A stretch of DNA of 64,000 nucleotides from Nymphaea colorata (Eukaryota; Streptophyta; Magnoliopsida; Nymphaeales; Nymphaeaceae), in NCBI RefSeq assembly GCF_008831285.2, contig NC_045146.1, forward strand, positions 7,452,972 to 7,516,971. Direction: 5' to 3'. A program made the translations under genes and the position numbers. The notes under the pieces were generated by a model, which saw only the letters and a list, made by a program, of their open reading frames with translations, was not told the DNA's origin and did no database searches. Below are positions 48,350-60,599 of this stretch, one piece after another (position 1 is the first letter of the stretch; each line of letters starts with the position of its first letter).

Positions 48350-49100
48350 AGAGTAAGCATAGCCCTTGGATTGGTTACCCTAGTAAAGGTGCAAGAAATG
48401 ACCAATCCTTGTACCGACAGACCAGTCTATTTCTCTCTCATTTCAAAATAAAACTTCATACTTCTGAAAGCACTCCAAAAACCAAAATAAATATTGAGGA
48501 TGCAAATAGATGGCGACCATGATAGGACCCGACATTGTTTGGCTATGAGTACCATTGATGCATTTCCACTAACTTGAACATCACCCATATTGCCAATGTT
48601 AAAGCATGTCTCTGTCTTTAGCCTTGACCCCATCAGCATTTCATTATATTGCTTAGTGATTGTGCTTTCTTGTACGTAAGACTAATTGAGGAGGATCAAT
48701 CATCTTTACCTACATCTAAGATCAAATACAACCCTCCTCAATTTAAAGTTTGACTCAAAGTCATGCTTGTTTTTCTATCTTATTTTAATCACCGTCTTAG
48801 GCAACATTGCGTTAGAAATAACCAATTTTTCATGTTTGCTTATATTTCAAAGCTTCTCGTACATATTTGTTTCGGTCATCATGTTGTTGGGCCTGGTTTT
48901 AGGAGGCAGCACAAGACTAAGTCTTACAACTGGACCATACCTTGAGCGAAAAACCCCTTCATTAGTATTATGAGTGATAATTTATGGAATATTCATGGGT
49001 GACCAAGAAGAAGTAGAGAAACGTTACTCTTAGTTGCCTAAGAATGAATCTATGCTAGTACTAAGCCATTTGGCTAAAGTATATGAGCATAACTTGATAT
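48350..49100. repeat. Dispersed repeat Y, copy 2
   Basis: It matches 38390-39080. It includes the tail of X at its left end, so this copy runs X-end then Y. Confidence 0.7.
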
Positions 49101-49445
49101 TAGATTGTCATGACACAAAGTTATCTCAATTAAACCCCAATACCCTTTTTCTTCAAATTCGTTTTACATGATAGATGTGCACAAAACCTTACTTGGTGAT
49201 TTATAATTACCTCATATCATCCTTGTTAACTTTGATGATCTTTTCTACTAATTTAATCTTTATCCTTCATAGACTTCACTCAATATGTATTCTTTCCAAT
49301 GTGGTGTCACATTCCTTTATGATCACATCCTCTTTGGGGAAGGACCCAAAAGTTTTACTTATATTTTCCTTGAGTCTAGACCCTTAGCTCCCGAATGGTA
49401 TCGGTCTTAGCATCCCATCTTCGCTAAGATGTTTTCTTCTTATTT

Positions 49446-49640
49446 TCAAGAATGTGGCTAGAGACCGTGGCAGCTGGAGGAATGCAAGCAGCAGACGAAA
49501 ATTTGGTGCATGCTATTGCTGAGCGATGGAAACCAAGGACCTCATATTTTTGGTTTTCGTGGAGAGAAATGACAATATTATTGGATGAATTTGCTGAAAT
49601 ACTAGACCTCCTGATTTGTGTTACTACATTTATGGTATAA
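49446..49640 (+). pseudogene. Plant-mobile-domain-like fragment
   Basis: The 62-codon frame contains LVHAIAERWKPRTSYFWFSW and REMTILLDEFAEILDL. The pattern of L-x-x-A-(L/I)-x-E-R-W-(R/K)-P-x-T-x-x-F-x-(F/L), then G/R-E-M-T-(I/V)-x-L-x-(D/E), then (I/L)-L-G/D-L recalls the plant mobile domain family, carried by some plant transposons and host genes derived from them. Only the first part of such a domain is present. The frame ends at 49638-49640, and nothing continuing it was seen. It follows repeat Y copy 2, which suggests that it is element debris. The family call is from memory of the pattern and is moderate. Confidence 0.4.
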
Positions 49641-50565
49641 GAGTTTAGCTCCTAGGCGGTGGTCTTGAGATACTTACTGGTTTTTGTTTGATATAATTGT
49701 ATATGTATTTTGCCAAACTGTGCTCTACCTATGGTTGGATTTCCATACTTAGAGCAATCTGATCTTTTTTTTCCTTCTATCTCTACAAATAGTTATTGAT
49801 TAACTATTTGCTTGTGGACGGACCCCCTTAGGTTTGTGACAAACTAGCATTGTCACTCTAGGCATTGAGTTGAGTCTGAAGATTTTTGTGACTCCATTTT
49901 TATTGAGTCATTGTAGTCTTTTGCTTGGGATCAACATGGGTCCTTGTGACATCATTCTTCTCATTGGATCTATTTCTACTTTTGGTCATTATCCAAGATT
50001 TGATTTGACCTCTAAGACTTGATGTTCATTCCACAATATATCTATATTTTTCCTCATATAAAAACAGTTGGGTAAAAACATGGGTCGTGGCATAAACTCT
50101 CAAAACCAACTTGGTTTGGTGGAATCCAACTCACATTTGAGGTGTGTAACCTGGCTGAAACTTGAACTTGGTTCTATAGTAAACCCAGTTGCATAAAGCC
50201 ACCTAGTTGGGTCGAGACTGACCAAACCTACTCAAGGTCCACAACTTGGGTAAGGCTCAAGCTCAGGAAGGTGCTAACCAGGTTAAGCCTTTATTTTAGA
50301 ACCAACTTGGTGAAACCTACCACAGTTCTGTTGAGGTCCATGACCATAGTAGGGCTATAGTCTAGGTCTAACCAAGCCAGGTTTAAGAATTAAGTTCCCA
50401 ACTATCGAACCTTAATATGGAACTAGTTTAATTGGACACAGCTCTTAAGGTCCATTACCCTTGAGTAGTAAGAAGAATTTGGCTTGGTCTATGTCTAATT
50501 AAGCAGGTCCCAGTCTGACCATTGCATGATTAGATCCAGCTATTTTGGATCATAATCCACTGCCT

Positions 50566-51505
50566 TGTCATCCTAAACTTGCTTGGTCGCGACCCTATCA
50601 TTAGACTTTAGATCAAAGTCCATAAAGAACCGACCTTGGATGCTTGTAAATCTGTTCTTGAAGCAAATCTCAAATCAGTCGCAAAACTTGGGGCAGGCTA
50701 ACTTAGATCCAAAATATTATAAACCAAAACCACTTTACCTAAACTAAACTCTCATTTGAAATACAAATCCTAGGTAAACCAAAGTGTGAAGTAACCTTTT
50801 ATCTAACATGATAATCCTTACCCATAAACCTTAAACTCCAATGGTAAACAACAATCTTGGACTTCCTAATCACTCTCCAAATCTCAAGATTAATGTCCTC
50901 ACCATAATCAGCCTTAATTAAAAAACATAAGGCCCACCAAGCTAAAACCTCTATAGAAATAATACTAATCAAACAATTCATTGAGATCATGCATCATAGA
51001 TAATTAGGTCATTCCTACAATGATGAGCTGGGGCGAATTAAGTTATCTCTCTTATTGATTTAAGTAACCATTTAATTTGAGACTAATTAGACCTTTTAAA
51101 TTTATCATTTTCCAAAATTAGGTCACTTTTACTATAATCATGCATCATATAGATTACTTCTCATCTTTACATGGCCTGTGATGATAAAGGAGAATAAGGT
51201 TTACTATTATTCAAGTTCCCTTAATTTTGAGGTTACATTATATTTTCATTGAAAGAAACAATTTCAAAAACTAGGACATGTTCACTTCAGTTTTGCATTG
51301 CATTTAGGATGAAATTTAGTTTCTTAATCTCATAGGATGATAGAATCTAGTCCTTGATTTGGTTAGCCCTAGTCAAAATTTTAGGAACGGTCAAATCTTG
51401 TACCAATAGAATGCGTTTCAATCTCTTCATCAACTTCAAATGTGGTCATCCTCAATTGCAGCAGCCTGGAGAGATTCACGCAAACAATTTTTTGTGTGAA
51501 CACAA
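50566..51505. repeat. Dispersed repeat X, copy 2
   Basis: It matches 37631-38565. DNA upstream (50040-50560), rich in AACTTGG and CCAAC words, resembles the Gly/Leu-like low-complexity DNA at 36650-36860, so the shared family may begin earlier. Confidence 0.85.
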
Positions 51506-54500
51506 GGCCAAACATAGATAGGTAAATCACGAAAAGTTGGATGATTTTATTTTTAAGAGACAAATTTAATCTAAGACATTACCCATAGATTTACCCATTT
51601 GATCAAATTTCAATGTCATCAAGGGTAGCCATTTTCAGTAGAAGCTATGCAGTATATGGTGGTTTGTCTATATATCTTGATCTATGAGAAAATATCTCCC
51701 CATTTCTCTAATTGACATTGTAATAAAGTACACGTTTTAGCCAATAAATTCTATGGTATAGTAAGATTTTACTCTTCTTTAGTATGGTCAGTTCAATTGG
51801 AGATATTCTTTGTGAAAAAGGGCGTTCTCTTACCAAAGGTAATTTTTAATATGTTGCCAACTCATGACAGCTCATGTTTCACTTTGTTTAGAATTTTCTG
51901 CCCTGATTAATCCATGATGGAACCTGTTATTACTATATTGTTAAAAATTTGCTCTTACCCAGGCTTTGTCTTCATGTATTTAAGTTGTGATTTTTGACAT
52001 GTTATTCAAATGTTGTGCATAGTAATTACAAGTATATAAATTTTTTGTTGTTTGATACCTTTAGTACTTCAGTGGTAGAAGTTGGGTAACTAAAATATGA
52101 CCTTAGTGGAACTTCAACAAAAAAGTACTGCAAAGACTTTGTTGTGACACTTGACTTTTACTCCAATATTGAGCCAATCACAAAATTGAGATCTCTAACA
52201 CATGGTAATGAAGAATTTGAAACACTAATTCGCTTTAAATTTTAAATGGAATTTTTTTCTTTCATTTTTTATCGCATATATGCAAACAAGAACAATCCTA
52301 TTCTGTCCACTGGAAGTAAATGGACCATGATAAATCAAGGCACTCGTAAGGTACATGTGAATGGAGTACTAAAATCAAGGGTCACACATGAGGCATCTTT
52401 ACGTTTGATGTTGTTAGAGTGACAAACCTATATGCCTAGAGATGTTTCTTAGTGGTATGGCATTTTGTCATCATCCTTGTCTCAGATGGAAGAGTACCTT
52501 CGTAAACTTGTAGGGTGGGGGGGGGGGGGGGGGGGAGGGGGGTATATGAGTTGTTAAGTGTACCGAAGAAGTAAAAGGGACTTCACTTTGTTGTAGCTGT
52601 CACTGCAAGGGCACAAGTATGCAATATGTAGAATTGGAATTCATGATTCAATACTTTTGTCTCAACATATTCATTTTTTAAGAACAAAAAAGATTTGCGC
52701 CAGAATAACTTATGATTGGAAGAACAAAGGGCCTTGGATACACAATGGATCTTGAAGTCCTTTTCTATGGGCTGGTCTCTCTAAAGAAAATATGAAAGCA
52801 ACATCTAATTGTGCTGGACTAGGTTCTCCGAAATAAATGCATGGAAGGGTAAGTAAGATACTGAAAACCACTATGTTAGCTTTGGATAACGTAAAAGCAT
52901 ATATTTTGTTACCTCTACTTATGCTTTTCTCAATCTCTCTCCATTCTTTGAATTCAACCACTTGATTTGATCAGATTGTTAATTAAATAGAGATATGCAC
53001 TTATAATTTTTTTTCTAGATTCTTCCATTGTTCACCTTTCTGATCTCTTTGTTCCTTACTTTCTGGTGTCCATACAAATAGACATCTATAAGATAAGCCA
53101 TATATCATTTTGCTTTTGCATGTTTTGAAATTTTGTTTAAATTTGTCATTCTAATGTGGTTAGGCAGACTTGAGTATGTTGTATTCTAGTGAAAAATTTG
53201 GAAGCTGCATTTGATGTTGAAAAAGAAACAGCTAAAGCCTTTGGGATCATTTTTAATGTAAGGTTGTCGCCATGTTAATAATGTTTTCTTGAGCAACATG
53301 GGCATCCAAAATTCTTATTAGCAATTTCTTCTCTATCGCAGAAGACTGTGGTCCTCTTATAGAATTTTATGCAGCTATTGGTGGTTCATCATCATCTTTC
53401 TATGATGCATATTGGCCATGTTGCATAGTTTCGTAATGTGAGCTTTCATGGCTTTCTCTCTATGACAATAGATAACATGTTAAGGCACTGGAAGGTCAGT
53501 TATGAGATGCTTGTCAACTTTGATGATGCTTTCCCCCTTTTATGACAATAAATAACGATGCTTGTTTACTGCATTTGGGTGATAACTTAAGGTGCACAAG
53601 TTACACTGTGCCTTCTATTTCTTAACTTATGCCTTCACTAATTAAATGATGTGAGTATATACTATTTAGTTCTATTACTTTATATTAAATTTTGGAATAC
53701 GAGCATACAAAGGTGTCATGATTTGATTTGCTCATAGACGACACCTTTCTAGTCAAGTCTACCACCCAAGTATTTTTTCTTCTCTTATTTATCTTTTCCA
53801 CATATATTAACACATAAAAATTGATGTTAACCTTTCGAAGGTTCTGTCATAGATGGATTTTGTGTACAAAGTTGTTGTGCTAAGGTGTGACTGTTGATGT
53901 GGAACATATGGTGATGTTTTGGGCTACTTGTGAAATATTCACACTTGCTTGTAAAATGCTTTTCTCAAAAAATTATTAGTTTTCATAATATATAGCTTTT
54001 TGCATGTTTGAAACTTTAATTTTTTTTAGATTTTTAATTGCTGAAACTATGAGATCTTGTTTTGCTGAGATCTAGCCAAGACCAATATGTCTGACTGTGC
54101 ATAGAGCTGATTTTTTTTTTCTTTTTTTAAATTTGTTGTTGCGAATACATGAAGGATGGTTTATTTGTAGGTAGAAAACAACAAATGAGAAGTAGAAACA
54201 CTTCTTTTTAGGTGCATATACATTCAATCAACTGACATTGGCTTTTGAATCTTGACATAGGTAAATGATGGTTGCTACACATTAATTTTTCTCCAACATT
54301 TTTGTCTTTGATTGGTTAGTCAAAGCATTGAAACTTATTCTTGTCATTTTATGCATTTGTAACTCATATTCAAGATGTAATTAACAATATATTTTATAGT
54401 TTCACTTCTATATTACGTTATAACATAATTCAAATTGCTTATGTTTCACAAGATCCATGACACAATCTGCAACATTCAACGACCTTTGTAGTTTACAGCC

Positions 54501-55060
54501 ATACTGGGGCATTGTGGCCCTATTGAGTTGATTATATATTGAATACTGGAAATATGACTATTTTTTGGAAATGAACTTTACATTTCATTTTGAAGTATGG
54601 TTGTAAATATGATAGAAACTTTCTGTCAAGTTGATCATTTCTGACTTTTTTTTGAAACATGGATGTATATATGCTTATGGGCACACTATGGAAATGATAT
54701 GTGGTTAAGTACTTTTTTTTCTTAGGCTAGTTTCAATTTTTGTGCCCTAATTCTTTAATCCTTGCCTTTGATAATTAGTTTGCATTTCTATTTTTTCTAA
54801 TATTTTCATCCAAGGAAACTTGAGGCATGTACTCATTAATTTGTTATTAAGTCATTTTATGCTTTTGAATGATGGCTGATCCTATGATGAACTATAAACA
54901 CTGATATCTTCATATGTGGTACCTTTTTTACACATTTCAAAGGCATGAAATATGGTGGCTTTTCTGTGCGAGTTGTTTTAGGTCCAATTTTTATACTTTT
55001 ATATCTATTTTGGACCTATATGTCCTATTTTTATTGATGGAAAACACATTTACATCCAGG
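51506..55060. other. AT-rich intergenic DNA
   Basis: No gene is recognised. A G19-A-G6 run lies at 52517-52542. A short coding-like stretch near 53195-53260 (EAAFDVEKETAKAFGIIFN, followed by GTAAGG) could be a relic exon but has no confirmed partner. Confidence 0.45.
52517..52542 (+). repeat. G-run (G19-A-G6)
   Basis: Nineteen G, one A, six G. The + strand could form a quadruplex. The exact length may be affected by sequencing. Confidence 0.9.
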
Positions 55061-55064
55061 ATTT

Positions 55065-55430
55065 TTGCATTTATTTCAGTCCCATGTCTGCACAGGGTTC
55101 ATTCTATTGAAGAAGAATATGAAGCTGCAGTGGAAGAATCCTTTCCAGAAATCAAAGATTTTGATGTTGGAGAAGAAAACAAAGCCACATGGGACTGATC
55201 CTCCCCTATCTGCTCAAGCAAATCTGAATACGACTTTTGAGCAGGCCGGTCTCTTCTCCACATCTTCCTTCTTTAGGGTCTGGTGCATCTCTCTGGTCCT
55301 TCAACAATCATCGGTGGACCTTGTTAATAGACAAAACAAATCTAGGTGCCCAAAGAGATTAGTACGAAGTGGAAGGAAGTCTTCCCCAAAGAACACACGT
55401 CGCATGAGAGTCACCAATTCAAAACCATAA
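55065..55430 (+). other. Unrecognised coding-like stretch
   Basis: Two overlapping frames cover 54914-55198 and 55065-55430. The first ends with a highly acidic run (HSIEEEYEAAVEESFPEIKD), the second is Lys/Arg/Ser-rich. Neither matches a known family, and only one of them can be real. It may be a relic exon belonging with the duplicated block at 55696-55984. Confidence 0.25.
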
Positions 55431-55695
55431 ATTTTAAACATAAAGGTAAAAAAGGTGTGCAAAATTAAACTAAACTCGAAGTTATCCATGAGGGCAATAA
55501 TAATGACACACGTAGGTTTTGATATTTTTAGCCATTGCACCTAATTTCTTTCATAGTTAGTGAAAAGTGTTTGGGATTATGAGTTTCCCTCTTCCAAGTG
55601 GATATGGGTCTAAAATAAATTTTTTTATCCCTAAAAGACAGATGGACACAAAAGACGGTACTTGTGGGAGGCAAAAAAACAGAGTTCCAGCTGGG

Positions 55696-55984
55696 TATAA
55701 TAGCTATGATGATGATTAAGCAAAAGCTATTGAACGATATTACAAAACTGCAGAAGTAATTGAAGGAGATGAAGAGATCAAAATTTATATCATAACCCAT
55801 GGACTCAGCGTAAAGTAATTAAGAAACCTACTTTTCATTTTTATTTTTTCTGTGCTAGATATAATAGTTATGAGGATGATTAAGCAAAAGGCATTGAACT
55901 ATATTACAATATTGCAGAAGTACTTGAAGGCGATGAAGAGATCATAATTTATATCTTGGCCTTACATAAAGTAATTAAGAAACC
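55696..55984 (+). pseudogene. Tandemly duplicated exon-like block (164-bp spacing)
   Basis: Copies start at 55696 and 55860. In one frame they read AKAIERYYKTAEVIEGDEEI and AKGIELYYNIAEVLEGDEEI, preceded in both by a D-D-stop. Both continue to AAAGTAATTAAGAAACCT. The protein pattern is conserved between copies, yet both share the in-frame TAA before A-K, so the block was probably dead, or in another frame, before duplication. No family is recognised. Confidence 0.5.
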
Positions 55985-56059
55985 TTTTTCCTTCTTTCTA
56001 TTTTTTTACTCCATCTCATAGCCTTCAAACATCTGTCCTTGAACTTAATTGCAAAGACT

Positions 56060-56810
56060 GCACTTCTGCTTCATGAAGGATTTTATTCCTCCACCACCAC
56101 AGATGCTAGCACAACATGTGGAAGGAGAGCATCCAACACTTTCTTGTCCATTTTAGTTTGAACTTTATACTACACCAAGCCAAGAATTCAGCTTTAACAT
56201 TTTGCCAAGAGATACAAGTCTTCCAAACCTCCTCCAACTAGGTGGCCTTCTGACATTGGATGAAGAATGCAATCTGCTAGCAAGTTGTATGCCCATATTT
56301 TTAAATGTACAAGTGTCAGAAGTTTCTCTCCACAAGCCATGAATATAAACCAGTAAACTCTCCCTAGGGCTTTACATTATAACTTTTCACCAAGTCTCCT
56401 CAGCTTCTTTGACCCTTACTACTCCCAATATATCTCTTGGAGTCATTTGTATTGATCCTCTTCACTTCCACAGTAGAATGTCCATATTAGAGTTTAGTTC
56501 CATGGAACAAAGACATGCACCAGCCTCTGGCAAATCTATATTTTCCCCATTGCCCATCTTACAGTATAAAAACTTCCCAATCTTTCTCCACCCCCAGCGT
56601 AAGCCCTTCCAATAATAGGACCCTTTCCAAGGTTTCTGCAAGGTCCACAAACCTTTCTGGTTCTTAACATGTATATCTTGCATCAAACCACTTCCATGAC
56701 AAACCCTCTACATAAATGGAGCAAATCCTGATCCATAACGACTGCATTAGCGTCCTCCAACCTTCTTATCCCTAAACCCCTTCTAACTTGGTTCTACACA
56801 GGCCCTTCCA
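56060..56810 (-). pseudogene. LINE fragment: RT end and zinc-finger (zf-RVT-like) region
   Basis: On the - strand the region reads GLGIRRLEDANAVVMDQDLL, then WKGLRWGWRKIGKFLYCKMG, NGENIDL. In plant LINEs the G-G-L-G-I-R-x-L-E-D block precedes W-R-x-I-x...-x-G-N-G-x-x-x-x-x-W of the C-terminal zf-RVT module. Farther on, EEVWKTCISWQNVKAEFLAW and WWWRNKI recall the last conserved blocks of such elements (W-R-E-R-N-x-R). Stops and frame changes throughout show that it is decayed. Upstream of 56810 on this strand, 57286-57468 (CSFIWKRGPNLTFDEV) may be part of the same element. Confidence 0.55.
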
Positions 56811-58190
56811 CTTCATTAAATGTGTTCTTTTCTTCCCACTTCCTTCATCTGCTCAAAGAAAACTTCACGCATATCTTTCTAACTTCATTCATGCTGCCAT
56901 GACATGAGGGTGGAAACCATGGCCAATATGGTCATTGTGACTGACCATTTTTAGGTTGGTTGGAAAAAAACCACATCTAATTTAAAGATATAAATATACA
57001 CTAAAAGTTAAGAGGCCTCTAAGTTTAAAAATAAGTTGGAAAATTAATCATAAAGAAGCAAATATCAATAGATGTTGATGTATCAAAACCATAAAATAAG
57101 ACAAAAATAAGAAGCAACATGTACATATTTGCATGAGGTGCAGTTCTTATATCCACTATTGTTGGAGTTGCCAAAATTGAAACAGATTTTGCCAACATGC
57201 TAGATATTTTTTTCCGAGGGTAGGATTTAAACGAACAACCAACAATTCAAACATAGACAGGTATATGGCTTTAGTAAAGTACCTACTAACAAACTGTATG
57301 GAATCTTTGAATGGTATTTTCTCCCACTCCTACAATAATGCTGGGTAGTAGGACTTCATCAAAGGTTAAATTGGGGCCCCTCTTCCAAATAAATGAACAA
57401 TAGCACCTTATCAGACTTGCTCTAGAAGCCTTTACAAGACAACAATTCAACGATAGGAAAGAAGACAAAATTGCTATTTATGGTAGGACATGTAAATAAC
57501 AGAAGAGAATTATTTTCTTCAATCTACCATGATAAATCCATTTCAGACAAAAATGTAATTAAATTACACCAATCACTTTCATGACATCAGGTGTCTAGTG
57601 AAATTAAGTCCTCAAAATTCCAACCAGCTGCCACACACGAAAGGAATTTATAATTGTAGAAGCAATTGGTTCTACAAATCTGTAGCCCATAAATAACCAA
57701 CCATAACAGAACTTCATTATGAACAAATGTTAGCCCTTTAAGGTTGTAATGCAGTCGAAAGAGAAGTTGCACTTGATGCATATTAACGCAAAAGTCAACC
57801 AAAGAAGAATGCAGGTCAATAACCACACTAGATACCTACAATCAAGACAATTTAATTTAATAACTTTAAACATTGATACATTTGAGGAACCCACCTTTTG
57901 CAAGTACAAATTCATGGGGATGAAATTATATGCATTTATTTGTCCTTTGGATCAAAATTATTTTCCCTTTGTGACACTTGAAATCATGGAGGAGCTTTCC
58001 AGCAGTCAAATCATAGAGCTGCTCAAGTAATAAGATGTAATACATGGTAGGTTGTTCTCTCCAAATAAATCCCATAAACATCTCTTTTTTAGGAATGATG
58101 TGAAATTATGCAAGGCTTTGTTTTCATGTAAAACTGTTCAATCTTACACGTAGGCGTATACATAAGATTTGTTACTTATACTCACCTTTG
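56811..58190. other. Intergenic DNA
   Basis: No gene is recognised. Frames at 57587-57826 (-) and 57749-58030 (+) overlap and have no motif. Confidence 0.45.
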
Positions 58191-58199
58191 TTCCTTGTG

Positions 58200-59480
58200 C
58201 AAGATTCTGAGAGACAGGACGAGACTTATCAGTACAAGGTTTGGCCATCCTTGGTGCCTTTACTATGGGTAATTAGACTAAGGACTAGACTAAATGTTCT
58301 ACTTCCTAAGTCTAAATGTCATCCAAAACGTAAGAAAGCAAACAAACCCTTATTTTGAAATTATACATGTTTGAAAATCTAAGCATATTTCAAAAGTGGA
58401 GTGATGAACAAAAAGAAATTAATCTAAAGTTTGTTCATCACTGAAATATCATAGATAAAAGAAAATCGAGGTCCTAAAACAAGTATGGTGCATGCAAAAA
58501 CTATGTCATGTAGACCTGGAGTCTAGTCTCTATACTAGGAGTTGGATGTAGGATGTGAACCTATTAGGAAAAATGGATCTGAATCCGAGTATTGTAATCA
58601 TGATATGACAAATTTTATATAATTCTTATTCTAAATTTGAAATATGAGATGTTATAGAGGTCCCGAATGTCATATCACGTAACTGAGACTCATGATCCAA
58701 AATTCATCGTTAAAGATTTAGTAAGTTTGATATACTAAAATTCAAATTTTGAGAGAATAGATCCAAATCTACTGATTAACATGGTTTAAAATCTTATCAT
58801 GAGTTTAATTATGTAAGTATTGACTTAAAGGTTAAAATTCATAATCCAATGCTTATTGTAAAATTTGACATAATATTCAAAGTCTAAAATACAAGATCCA
58901 AAATCTAGGGTTTTAGATCCAAAATCTGATATTCAAAATCCATACTATAAGTTTTGAGATCCAAGATTTGATATCCGAAATCTGAAAGTCACAATCCAAG
59001 TCCTCAGATCCAAGATTTAAGATTTAAGGTTTTAGATTGAAATCCAATATTCAGGATCTAAAGTTCAAGTTCTAAAATCCAACATTTATAATCTAAGATC
59101 CACAATCCAAGATCCATAATTCAAGATCCATAACCCAAACTCCATAATTCAACACTTGGGATCCAAACCCAAGTATGCTAACACAGGGTTCAATATCAAG
59201 GTTTAGAACAACATGAGGTTTATGATTAGAGTCCAAAGCCTTGAATTGAGATCTAAGACCCAAACATGCTAAGAGTAGATTGGTCAAGAGAACTGGGTTC
59301 AGTGTAACCTAAACTAGCTTAATTCTACTTGGATGGGTTTGATTGTAATAAGTGTGTTAGTCTTAGTCAAACCATATGATGTATGATATGAACTTCATTC
59401 ATTTCATATGAATAATTATTAAAGAGATTTGACTAAACCTAGGTTATGGGACTAGGTTCATATGTGGTAGGCTCTAAGAC
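58200..59480. repeat. Dispersed repeat related to 34940-36640, with degenerate GATCCAAAATC words
   Basis: The first 150-400 bp align with 34940-35330. The part 58880-59200 is a degenerate short repeat of the type GATCCAAAATCTGA, with many variants at roughly 12-25 bp spacing. Confidence 0.6.
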
Positions 59481-60018
59481 TGGTTTGAACTAGGTCTTAG
59501 AGAATTGAGCTAGATTTGAACTCCATAACTGATGACTTAGGGTTTTTAAAATCATTTTAAAAAGTTGATTTTTGAAAATATTTTGGAAAACTATGATTTT
59601 GAAATGGTTCTTACATAAAAGCCAAACTTGATTCAGCTTTCGAATACATGGGCTAATGCCACAAAGCATGTATGTTACTAGGCTAACCTCATCTAGTTTT
59701 AGACAGGGATGCACGTGGGTGCAAGGTGATACATTGCATATTAAAACAGATGTGTAGTACATAACTAAAGAAAGCAGGGTGATACAATGCATAAGGCACG
59801 TAGAGTATTACTTCAGACATGAAAGTTGATAGAAGATCTTACACATTGGCACCCAATGCAAGATAATAATGGAAAGGTGATTAGAGATAAGTTCCTTGAG
59901 GAAACTATTCAGAAACAAAAAAGTGAGTTCTAAATATGCGAAGTTACTGCTTGAGCGCGAGAAAGAGGAAACTCCTTATTAACAAGATGGAGATGGATCC
60001 ATACGGTTTAATAGTAGA
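59481..60018. other. Intergenic DNA, right end possibly gypsy pol
   Basis: No gene is recognised before about 59970. From there, DPYG, FNSRLWVPN-type residues suggest that the Ty3/gypsy pol frame of the next feature starts slightly upstream. Confidence 0.4.
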
Positions 60019-60348
60019 TTGTGGGTCCCGAATAATATAGAAGTGAAAAATAAGTTGCTGGATATGACACACAAAACAAGATATACCATACATCCTAGAA
60101 GCACGAAGATGTGTCAAAATACAAGGAGGAACTTTTGGTGGCTAGGAATGAAGAAAGATATTACCAAATTCATCGCACAGTGCTTAGTGAGACAACAAGT
60201 TAAAATGGAACCTCAAAAACCTGGTGGTTTGGTGCAACAAGTTGAGATTCCTCAACGGAAATGGGAAGACATCACCATATATTTTATAGTAGGGTTACCA
60301 CGTACTCACCGAGAATGTGACAGTATTTTTGGGTATGAGAATATTTAG
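60019..60348 (+). pseudogene. Ty3/gypsy integrase fragment (HHCC finger and core start)
   Basis: The 109-codon frame reads WVPNNIEVKNKLLDMTHKTR, then HPRSTKMCQNTRRNFWWLGM, KKDITKFIAQCLVRQQVK. This is the integrase zinc-binding domain: H-x(n)-H-P-G-S-T-K-M-x(n)-W-W-x-G-M-K-x-(D/E)-I...C-x-x-C. The second Cys position reads R (CLVRQQ), so the finger is damaged. PQKPGGLVQQVEIPQRKWED and ITIYFIVGLPRT follow, the start of the catalytic core, with Y in place of the first catalytic Asp (expected M-D-F). The similarity stops at about 60330. The wording of these blocks is closest to Tekay/Del-type chromoviruses. Confidence 0.85.
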
Positions 60349-60430
60349 ACCTAAGTGCAACATGTAGTTCATGAATATTTAGTGTATTTAGATGTCTATA
60401 AAGATATGTCAATGCGTATGAATGCAAAAT

Positions 60431-60453
60431 AATATATATATATATATATATAG
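60431..60453. repeat. (TA)n microsatellite
   Basis: About 11 TA units between the integrase fragment and the minisatellite. Confidence 0.9.
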
Positions 60454-60599
60454 ATGCTTTTGGTAATATGAAAGGTTAAGTATGTGTCTATTACTTAGAA
60501 GAGAATTATGTTATTTGTGTCACAGTTTATATTAAAACTGATGTGGTGCATAACTTTAGGAGACATGTCTAGTAACTAAAAAAAAAAACAAAACGAGAT

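Noticed and set aside
58900-58940. Telomere-like repeat (CTAGGGTTTTAG)
   Set aside because: Only a single telomere-like word occurs inside GATCCAAA-type low-complexity DNA. There is no array.
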